This document shows, piece after piece, positions 42,701 to 54,700 of a stretch of 64,000 nucleotides of DNA; the first letter of the stretch is position 1; every line of letters starts with the position of its first letter. Both the position numbers and the translations under genes were made by a program. The notes below the pieces were generated by a model. The model saw only the letters and a list, made by a program, of their open reading frames with translations, searched no databases and was not told the DNA's origin. Origin of the DNA: Sisyra terminalis (taxonomy: Eukaryota > Arthropoda > Insecta > Neuroptera > Sisyridae); contig OY292275.1 of assembly GCA_958496175.1 (NCBI GenBank), positions 39,447,701-39,511,700 on the forward strand, read 5' to 3'.

Positions 42701-45700
42701 TGAAGGGTTTTTGATAGGAAGTTACATTTAATTAGATTTCGTAAATCATTTGTTGGCATGAAAGAAATTGGTTTCGTTGTCGAAATTTTATTTAACACTG
42801 ACAATGTTAAAAGTGTTTTTATCTAATAAAAAAAAACGACCAAAAATAGTGGTCGACATTTAAAAATATCACCATATGGTTTGAGGCCATGTTATTTTAA
42901 AATGTCTTAATTAAATAGTAATTGTTACAAGAACCGTTTAGTTGTCGGATAATTTTTTTAATAATAGCTCTATTCTAAAACACTTTATTTTTATATAGAT
43001 AAACCATTTGAAAAAAAATGACAGTTTTTTTATGCTTAAGATTAATGATAAAACTATATACAATGTTATTAAAAATATTTATGTAACTTTTTCATTGTAT
43101 GTACACCACAGTTAACAATAATTTCCGACTTTCATTTCCATTTTTTTTAAATTTGTTTCAGGGTGAATGACAATGCTCCAAGTCATTGATTTGGCAATTT
43201 CCAAGATATTAAGTTTTAAATAATATCTCAATTATTTACTTGAAATTAAATTTATATATTTTTAAAAATACATACACCTACTTGTATTTCTATCTAACTT
43301 CTTTGCTAACGTTACCATTAACATTACATTTTATAGGTTTTATATTCAAATAAAAATCTAATTTTATAGTTAGTCTTCTTAGAAAAATAATAATACAATA
43401 GAAATAATAACTACAAAAAAAATATATATATTGAATAATAGTTCACATAAAGGAGCAAACCATAAATCATTTTCGTGATTGTAAATCGTAGGGAAACCCA
43501 AAAAATATGTTTTTTTAAAATTATTATTTTTTTTCAATATTTGTTCTCCAGATAACAAATAGAATAATTATTCTAAATGAAAAGAAAAAACAATTATTGA
43601 ATACAATATTTATTAATATACAAGGAAAAAATATAATAATCATTGTCACTGTTATAATATAATAATTATTCTTAACATAGGTGTCAATATATGTTCCCAT
43701 TTGGGAGTCAACTCGCCATACTGATCCGGCTAAATCTTTTTTAACCTTTTTTCGATTTTTATTTTTATTGTTTACGAATTACAAAATCAAAGAACTTAGA
43801 AATTCCAAATTTTTAAATTAAATAGCTTCGTTGTTTGAAATAGCCAAACATAAAAAAACTAGTATTTTGATATAAAGCTTAAGTGTTAATAAATAAAATA
43901 ATTTATCAGACCCCCACATATACTGTATATCTAAACGAAATAATTCAAATTTTATTATTTTCTTTACGATGAAAGAATAGTAAGAAACACTTTTTTCTTA
44001 ATAAATAAAACCCAATAATATATTTAATCTCCACCGACAAAAATAGTTGAATTATAATATGACATATGAAAATGATGCGATTATTACTTTATCTCAACTA
44101 CTGTTGAAGTCAGTAGAAATATATGCAAGTAAATAATAATAAAAACATGTTTCATTGAGGGTATATTGACCTCTTAAGTCTTTAAACTGATAAAGACTCA
44201 TATGTTCATCTCTTTAAGTAGACAAATGGGAATTCGAGTAATTCTTTCGGATCACCATATGTGACCACCTACTATAAAATAATACCAATCGCAAACTCAA
44301 GTTACGTCTTAAATTGCATTTAGTCTGATATATCTCAATACATTTCTCTTAATCTTTTATTAAAAGTTTTTTTTCGTATTTCTTATTTATTTATTTTAGA
44401 CATATGGCTTTCTCTATAACGGTATATACTTGATTCCTAAATATTTATTTTGGATAGGTTAGCAATAAAATACAACACTTAACTTAATTATACGAATTTT
44501 AGATCAAAAACGTATTTTAAAATTGTAATATCATTTTTGAGTTGAAAATTTATAATTTTTGTGTAATAATTAACATAATTTGTCTATCATATTTCAAATA
44601 AATTTTTCAAATATGCTTTCATGTTAATTAACTAATTATACTTTGATATTAAAACGAGTCATTAATATAAATTATATCACAGATGGAACAATATTTTTAA
44701 TGTAGGTATGCTTTATTTAATGTAATGAAATTATTTTAAGATGTCTATCGGGGAATTAGATTTCTTTGCAAAAAATAATGCCTAATGAAATTAACCAGGT
44801 CAATGGTAAGATCGAATGCCAATGAATAGGAAGTTTACTCATTAGATAAATCGTTTTAATATTTTTGGTTTGTTTAGATTTTCTATTTCTTTTGAAAGGA
44901 AAAAGTCAAGAGATTCGATTTCTTCATTTTTGTTTTATCCAAATCGAGATCATCTTTTAATTAAGTAGGACTCAAAAGTTGTTTTGACTTTTACGAAAAT
45001 TTTAAGTGTAGGTTTTTGATTAACATGTTTTTTTTTTAATTTGACTTTTTCATTTTGAGTACATGTTTTTAATCAAATATATTGGGCTTCATTTTGTTCT
45101 CATAAAGGACGCAATTTTCAATTTCTTTTCATGAAAAATAACTTACTGAATAAGAATTAACAGCAAATCACTTAAAAGTATGGTTTGATGATTGAATGTA
45201 GGAGTAGGAATTTATTATGGTATGGTATGTAAGTTTTACTGAATCCATTGTTTTAAATAAATAATTTTTATGTCTGATGTTAACAACCGTTCACAGTATT
45301 TTTTTTTTTTAATATTACTCATTTATGAAGAATATCCATAAATTTAATCTACCTACCTTACAAAGTCAAGGACAGTTTCCAATGTGCAATACAATGGTTA
45401 TTGCCCTTTGGAGAGCCAATGAACTTAAATTACAAATTTGGCTACAATTTAATTGAAATTTTGAGCTAACTACTGTTGTTAGTTGTGTTTATATTGTTAG
45501 TTCAACAAACCAGAACAATAATTGGTTCATAAAAGGCAAAACTATTTAGAGTATAAGGCACACGGTTTCATTTTAATAATACTTTATTATATTTTAAAAA
45601 AATGATCATTTTTTGGCTTCTAAAAATTATCTGACCTAAAATTTAAAAAAAAATCGTAATAATTTGAAAATTTTGAAATATATTATTAAAAATTATTAAA

Positions 45701-48700
45701 ACGGAAAATAAAACTTAGATCTCAGCTTTTTATGAAAATAAAAATGACAACTGAGATTATAGACACCTGATGAATTTGCCACAGGCAAGGAAACGTAGCT
45801 AATTTGGAAATTTTCAAATTTCAAATACTAAAAACGGATCTTAAATAACCTGAGTTGTCATCTTTATTTTAAAAAAATCAATTGAACATGAATTTAAGTA
45901 TAAATCAAAAAGATACACAATCTGCTATAAACGCGTGGTTGTTAATTTTAGACCTTTTAAGCCATTAAGTTGTAATGATTCCAATGAATAATTTACGAAA
46001 ATAAAAATAAACTTTTGTTCTAAAAAAGTATATCTAATTATCGCATGGGTTTTAAAATGCTTTTTTACATCATGAAACGTATTAGTATCAAGGACATCGA
46101 AAACCAGTAAATTTAAAGGAGCTTATAATAATCTAAACCAGTATTTCCAAAATTATGGGTCGCGAGCGAATATTGAGTGAGACCTAATGAGTGATTCGTC
46201 ATTATATAAGATATGAATAAAAAAAGGAAGTATGGCTATTATTTATGCTCTCTTTTCTCTAAGACAGCTGAGAAGTGAGTCCCAAGATTGGGAGTTTTTG
46301 TTTGATGGGTCGGAGCCCAGTCAATTTTGGGAATCACTGGTCATAATTTTACTGAATAGTTTGATGATTGGGTGGAATGGGCATTATTGATATAATGCAA
46401 GGGGTTATTGAATTGAGCGGCGTGGGCTCAATTTTACTGAATCGTGAAATCATTGATTGGTCATCTATATATGCGATGCAGTGATAATTATAATGATTCA
46501 ATTTTTGGAAATTTTCCTTTCTTAAAAATAGTTACTAGGTATGATGGAGCTTTAAGTAGACATTTTGTTTAAAAAATCTCGGGAAAAATTATATAATAGA
46601 AAAGAAGTTACACTTTAAAAACTATTGGGAACGTCGATCATACAAATAGTTATTTCGATTAATTTTTACTTGTTGAAAACGGGTAAAGAATCAAAAATGG
46701 TCGATTGTTGTAAGTATTTGAGTGTCATATGAAATGGAACAAGCACGCGTTAGAACATGTAAAAAAGTCAAATACTTTAATGATTTATTTCATAAATTTA
46801 GTAATTGGTTAAACCCTTACATTTTGAAAACGATATACCATGGCTTGTTTGATAGCAGAGCTGTCAAAGTTATGTTTAAGATACTTAAAAATATCCTTTT
46901 TTGTTACTTTGGCAAATTTGTAAAGTAACCCGAAAATGTTTTTCTTATCTTTTATCTATCTTAATTTAATTAAGACAAACGTAAAATATGTTTGTCTAAT
47001 CTTTTATAAACACAACATATTTTAAAAACGATATAGGATTAATAAAAATTAATAGTAAAAGTTAAATGTTTTTGAACAACATATAACTCTGTATCTAATC
47101 TCTGGGTATGTTGGTATCTAAGTTACTTTTCGGTATCAATGATACTTTTTAAGTTACAAGATACAGTTCTTCTTAATAAGCGTCTAAGATACAAGCTACC
47201 TTTTGCCAAAAATAAAGAAACTATGATACAGTATCTTAACTACTTGAAAGTAACTAACATACTTTTTTTCTGACAGCTCAGCTTGAAAGAATAGTAAGGG
47301 GAGATAAGTGGGGGAGAGGCTCTTAATAATGCTTTGAATAACTTGGTTATTTTACAAAATAAGTTAATAAGGACATTAAAAATAGGTAATGAATCGTTGG
47401 TACCATTCAAAATTAAGCAATCTTCTATTGTTAGCGCTTTAACTTGCTATTTTGCCAAATGGAAATTACTCCAATCTGCGAGGCAAATAAATACTCGAAC
47501 AAAGCAAATAATTTTACAAAAAATTAATAAAACTTATAATTAAGAATGCGTATTACGTTGCAATAAAATATTTCAATCTACTCCCAAATACTCTGAAAAC
47601 TCTTACTTGTGCTAAGATCTTGGTAAGAAAATGTAATGAGAACTGGATTGGAACTTTAGACTGAGTAGCTTATAAATGGTTATCTTTTTAGTTGGTTAAG
47701 TATATAACTTTTTATTTTATAACTCATATGCATAACATATAACATAATATATATTAATTCTGTATATTTCTGGTGTCTAAGCACAGGTGCTATAAACCTC
47801 TTTAGAATCTAATCAGAAGTAAAATAAATAAACAAAAATAAATAATACTTAATAGAAGCCTACAATTTTATAAACTAATAGTGTTATTAGAAAAAGTTAG
47901 ATAAAAATATAAATATTTTTTTTTTAATTTTTTCAAAATTTTATTCAATTCCAAAATTGAACTTTATATATGAAAAGAAAATAAATTCTGAATATCTACA
48001 GAATAAACAATTTTTTTCAGTCATAACGAAAGTATCAGTTTCATCATTAATTCTAAATAATTGAAAAAGATACTCTGAATTCATAGCTTTCAACAAACAT
48101 CATGAGTGAATTGCGATAGTTTTTGTATTCTCATCCCTTTGTTTAATTAATATGAAAATTTGTATGAATACAAAAGTGTATATCTGTTTTAAACAAGTTT
48201 GATTGATATCATTTACATTACATAAATTCATAATGACGCAAAATATTCATGAAAAAATATTTACATTCGAGTTTATCTACCCTGTTCACTATAAAATTGA
48301 AGAGAAATGAGGCGATATATTTATAGATATCTTGGTTAATATATGGTCTGGAATTTAAATACAAAATGATTTTATTATTATTTACTTTCAGCTACTGACT
48401 GCTTTAATTGCTATAACATATAGAAACGTAAAATGTAGTAAAACATACACTAATTTAATAGTTGTTTGTTTCTAGCGTAAATTATTGTTTTACATTCAAC
48501 TAACATACATTAAAATACAATATGGGTCTATATAATATTGAAAAATTAAAATCAAATCTTGAAACTGCTATCATTTCTATAAGCATTTACGTTCAATGTA
48601 ATTCAAATATTTCAATTAGGCTATACACAAGTTTTACAAAGATAAGATACATTTTGTAGCTATTTCACTAAAAAAAAATTCTTTAAACATATATTAATTT

Positions 48701-51700
48701 TAACGCAAAAAAAATATGAAACAATATTATGTAGGAATTATAATAGCTTGGAGGCGGAATGTCCATATCACGTATAACGTGGAAATATTAAAATAATATA
48801 CGAACATTTTCTTACTGCTACTATATCATCGTAAAAAAGCTCGCCTTGAACATGTTTATTAAATTTAAGGCTTGCGAAGAAAAAATATTCCAATAAAAGA
48901 TATAAAAAAAGAAACAATTTTCTTATGTTATGAAATTTCCATTAATAGATTCTACACGTTTTTGCCTATAAAATTGATCTAATGTGACAATTTAACTGTT
49001 ATAGCATTGCTAAAATATTCGTTCTAAGAGAAGCTTTGGTGTATATTTCCTAATTTGTTTTACTTTGGTTTCGTATATCGTACCGTACTTCTGGTAATAT
49101 TGAGTAAATTTTCTTCAGGTTTATTACCGTAATCTTGAATAGTTAATATTTATATTGAACGATATTTCATTTGAGTATTAAATTATATTTTAAGTAAACA
49201 TTTGAAACAATATTTATTTCTTATTACTATAAAATTATATGTTTTTCATGATCGTAGATTTGAACGTTTTTATTTTATTGTAAATTACCGTAGTATTATA
49301 AAAATAAAAACATGAATTTAAAAAACAAATTCTTAATTTTGAAATCACGTACTTTTAAATTGTCTATCATTTCCAAGTTTTTGTTGTGTAAAATAACTCT
49401 TTCTTTGCTCAGTAATTTAAAACTGAATACGAATAACTGTATGTAATTATATAGAACCAAATGACCTTTAAAAATTAACTATGTATAATGAAATTGACAT
49501 CTTCTTAAAATTATAATGCAATAAAGTTTCTTTTTCTAAGCCAAATGAATGGACGAATTATTAAATGTTCATTATTGAAAGTGCACGTTTACAGACTACA
49601 TTAAACTAACAGTAAGTTTTGCTTCAATTTTATTTATAAAAATCTCATATCCCAGTGTTTGCGGTCACAGGCCTCCAAAACGGCTCGACAGATTTTTGTA
49701 TTTTTTTATGTATATTTGGTGGGTATGAAAATATATTGTAATATATATTTCATACCGCTAGGTATTAAGGGTGTTCCTATCCATTGATTGATCCATAACT
49801 CCCATGCATTGATACCTGTGATTCGCTATTTCATGTTATCTATGATTTGTTTTGAAAAACGCATAGTGACTGTGTGGTTTTTTAATATAATTCATATTTA
49901 GAAGTGAGTGTTACTAAAAAATCTTATTGTTTTTAATGCCACGGGCTATAAGATCTAATTTTCCCATACCTAAACTAAATAAAAGCAATCTTTGTAATAT
50001 TTTCGTGCTGATATTTGTAGAGTTGTGAGCAAGCAGGTAATAGGATTTCAGATTTTTTTTTATATTCAGCAAATGTGTAACGAGCAGCGAAATGGTAGAA
50101 ATTATTTAAGGTATTAGGAACAGTATTAAACTACTACAAGAAAATTAAAATTTCCAAAACCACCAAAACTACAGGGTCGATAAATTAATAAAATGCAATA
50201 AAATGAAGAGTACATACACTAAAAGTAGTGAACCCATGTAATCAAACAACTCATAATATATTACATACCATGCGATGGTTAAAAGTTCACTTCAAACTAT
50301 AACCAAGAAAGGATAAAAATAATTACTAGATTATGATCGGGACATTGTAGCACATTCAAACAACTCCATTGTACCAATGCAGAAAGGTGGGCCACCTTAA
50401 CCATGTGCTGTGGTGTCAAATGATAAAAAAACAAACAAATATTCTGCTTAACGAAATACTGAAGAAAACAGGAACATTCCCAATAAGCAATCAGTCCGTG
50501 ACTAATAGTATCCTGAAAAGCAAATTGGCCAATGGAACAATATAATTTTGAGAGAATTCCTACTAGTGGGCGAAGTGGTCTAGGTAACCGCTCCAAAACT
50601 GGTAGGTTTTGGGTTCAATCTTCGTATCGAGCGCAGATTTTCAATATTTTTCAATTGCGGATTTTTATTAACCCTACAGTTGCTAAAGACCTTAGTAGTT
50701 ATAAAGCGTCGGTAAATAACTATTGAAAACAAATTTGAGAGACACAAAAAGTCAAAAATAAAAATAAGATTGTCTACTGATAGGTGTTGGGTTCAATCCT
50801 TGTATCGAACAAATTTACGATATTTCTCGATTACGGATTTTTATTTATCCTAGAGTCGCTAAAGACCTTCGTAGATATAAAGCGACGGTAAATAACAATT
50901 GAAAAAAATATGATTATTAATTGCAAGGTTTGCTTAAAAACTAATGAATAAGTGAGGTTTTATTAATTTTTGTACGCATATGACTTTTTATATGTTCAAT
51001 GGTCATATAGGCATGAATCTAAATATGTAAAAGAAAATGTATATTTAAAATAGATAGTTAATTTGTTATAATCAAGCATAAGTTAATGTATTTATTTATA
51101 TCCTTATAGATATTTCAAAATGCGGCAATATTATTGATATTGATTATTCAACTTTCGCAAATCAATTTTAGGTGGTTCCAAGTTCACAGGGTTCTTTATT
51201 TAAATACAACTTCTTTGATTTTTGTCTTTATTTTTTTTTTTTCAATTTACCATTTAAATATCCTAAATATTCAATTGGTTTTGTTTTATAAGTCATCGTA
51301 TTTGTATGAAGTTCTATTTAACTACAAATTTACTGAAATCCATTGTATTTTTTTCCAATTTGTTACGTTCACATATTTGGAAAATGGTCAATTGGAAAAG
51401 TACGTGGCAATGTTTTACGGCAAAAACAATTTAATAAATGATGAATTCTTATTCGGTTGGGATGTTGAATGATCCATTTAACCTTTGGCTTAATAACCTA
51501 AATTTTATTTCCGATTAAACTAGTTAAAGTTCCGTTAAATCAAATCAAAAAACTATCTGATTGTATGCTATGTATATAATTAACTATTTTCTCTTAGTGG
51601 AAGTAATTGAATGAAAATTTAATAAATACGGTCGCTATTATGTTCGGTAACGTACAGAGTCCATAAATATACGTTTATCTAAATGCTAATCTGCGTAACC

Positions 51701-54700
51701 CCCAAGTGAGAGACATAATTGACTTTAGAACAATAACGCCACTTCTAATTATATGGACCATGTCAAAATGGATCTTCGTAACGTTGAGATTGGTAAAGAT
51801 TCATTCTTAAAAACAAAAGAGTTAAATTTCGTTCGAGACCAACGATGCAAGGCATTAAATGAATTTTATCCAAGTGTAAAAGACCATTTTCAGTTGACAA
51901 CTTAAAAGACTTGCCAACCATGTGTTCTGTTCCATTTCCCATGAACACCTTCTATAATATTTTTCTCTCAAAAAACACTCATTTTTCGCTTTTTTTCTTA
52001 AAACGACTATTTACCGTATAAAATAACCAAGTCTAAGCAGAAAGACGAGTAAAAATAAGAAATTTTTGCATGTAAATGCTACATTTAAATAAGTACAAAA
52101 GAAATTCTCTGTTTTCTAAGAAAATTAAAAAAAGAAACCTTTTTTACAGTTAAAAGATAGAAAAATGATTACTTTTCTGCTGTAAATGACAGAGAATTAA
52201 GATAAAAGAGCCATTTGAAAATAATTGAGCATATACAATTTTTTGATGAAATCTTACAATGTATAAAATATGATACAAAAAAAATACTTTCTCAAAGATT
52301 CTATTATCAAGTAATTTATTTTTGAGAAGAAAATATGAAAAAATATTTTAAAAAGTGAGTGTGTTTATTAAAAGATGTAAATTTGATGCGTTGAAATTAT
52401 TTTTACGTTTCATTGGGATGAAAAAATAGGCTTTCACTTTCCATTGTTTGGCCCTTAATTTTTACTATATGAAATTAGTTCATGAGTACCAAATTGAGTA
52501 ATTGTAATTTGATCAAAACATAGATTGTATTACGGAAGTTCACAATACAAAAATAAATCGTACCCAAAAAGATAAGTATTTTTTTTAAAAAAAAGAAAGT
52601 GAAAAGATGAAATTAAAATTAAGAACTACCTATATAATTAATTTTCAATTTTAACTTATTAATTCTTGTCAAGCATTGATATTTAGATATTGGTTCATAT
52701 CCATTAATTTGTATTGATTATTAGATATTTGAATATCTACATAGGAACAATCAACATAGGGCAAATTTTTTGCTTTTTGGTGAAAAATTTCTGGTTCTTA
52801 TTGTTTACTAATAACAAAAATAGTCGGCAATGTGAAAAAGTTTTGGTATTTCAAGCTAAAACCTTTAGTAACCACGCTTTTAAGCCTCTAGTTCCAGGGG
52901 GCCCTTTTCATTCCTTCATATATTAGCGTGGTTTTGAGATGAAAAAAATATTTTTGTGATTTTTTTTACAGGAAGATCATTCTGCAGAATTAATGATCGG
53001 TTAAATTATTGCTATTGAGGTTAAAGTAGCCAGTCAATGAAATACGAAGACTCTAACTGATAAATTTGTGGCAGGGAAATCTAAACGAAAAATCATTTAA
53101 ACATAATTCTATTGTCGGTCAAAAAAGTTACTAGCTAAGTCCATTTTTAATGTTTTTTTTTGTTCCATTCGGAAGACAATACAAAATTCTATCGAGTGAC
53201 AAACTGATAAAGCACTTTAAATATAGAAATTTCAAAATATAACATGCAACGAAAACCTACTTTATGTATTAACTTATGGAGCTTACATTCGCTTTTTTTC
53301 CCTTGTATTTTTTTTTAAATGTACTTAGCAGGTGAACACTTTAGGTTAACGATATGTTTCATTTTATATATCTACTTCAGTCTTTGTTCTCAAGTTAAAA
53401 AATTAGTTCTCTTTCTATAAACTATTGAAATAAAAAAAAATGCTTGTAAGGGTCCCCTAATTTAAATTTGCTTATGGGTCTTAAAAATCTAGTTATTCCA
53501 GTGATTAGTACAATGATTATTGGCTAACTTTAACTAACATCAATTGATATATGTATTTTTCTAACATTAAAATGATGTGTATATGACAGGTTTATTATTT
53601 TGTCGCGCTTTAATTTGGTACTAAACTAATTGAATTTTATTTTTGTAAATGCTACCGTTAAAGCATACATAAGTGTGGACACTATAGATTAATAAACTAG
53701 TGTATGCACTAATGTTTTAAGCTCGTTAGTGTATATATTATCAATCAATCGATCGTAATTATATGTAATGCCATCATGTTTAAGAAACAAACAAAATGAT
53801 GTATTTCCCTTATATTCATACTTAAAAATACTCGTACTCATGTTATACCCCTAAATACAAAAGAATAGAAATGAAACATTTGGAAGCTTTTAAAGTCTTT
53901 GTATGTTTTATAGTTAGGTAACGCTGTTTTGTTAACGTATACACTAATTAGTTATAGTTTTAATTTAAAGAAATGTTATCTGTTTTAACAAATAATTCAA
54001 TCTACTGATGGCAGAATGGTTAAGGTAACCGCTCTCAAACTGGTAGGTGTTGGATTCGAAACTCGTAGCAAGTTTTCGATATTTTTCGATGTACGGATTT
54101 TTATTAATCCTAGAGTCGCTAAACACCTTGGTCGTGATAAAGGTAAATAACAATAAAAAAAGAGCGGGCAAGTTGCACAAAAAGTGATTTGATGCTTTAT
54201 ATAGACGTTTAAGTAGTGCAATAAGTAAACAAAATTTTGCTTTAAAAATACCGCTACAGATATAAAAAAAGTGTTAGCCCAATTTTTTTAATTGCATTTT
54301 TGTTTGTAGAAAATATGTAAATACAAACCCAATCTAATTCAAATACACTGCTAAATTGATTTGTTGAACGAAGGAACAAAGTGTTGAGAATGTGAAAACT
54401 ATGTATAATCGAATAATCTGAGATGTGAAAAATGCCTTTGTGTTAAACTCTTGTGTTATCTCTCTATAGCACTTAAAACGGTGTGACCCTCACGTACCTT
54501 TCAAGAAAATATTTCTACTCCTATTTTGTAACAAGGTACTTATTACGAATATCTTGAATTTTATAAAGAATCTCTTCAGAGAAGAAAAAATAAAATCAAT
54601 TACACATAAAATTACTCGATATAATAATCTTTTGTTGCCATCGATTATGAAATCATGAAGAAAAGCATGACTCATAAGCCATAGCTTGCAAGGCGAGTGG

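Noticed and set aside
43158..43176. Good acceptor (AAATTTGTTTCAG) as a possible next exon for the orphan gene
   Set aside because: In the required phase it reads Gly-Glu-stop, with no other support.
52973..53005. Acceptor TTTTTTTTACAG followed by EDHSAELMIG-stop
   Set aside because: In phase with the orphan exon, but composition is unremarkable and the peptide is too short to judge. Kept below the 55172 candidate.
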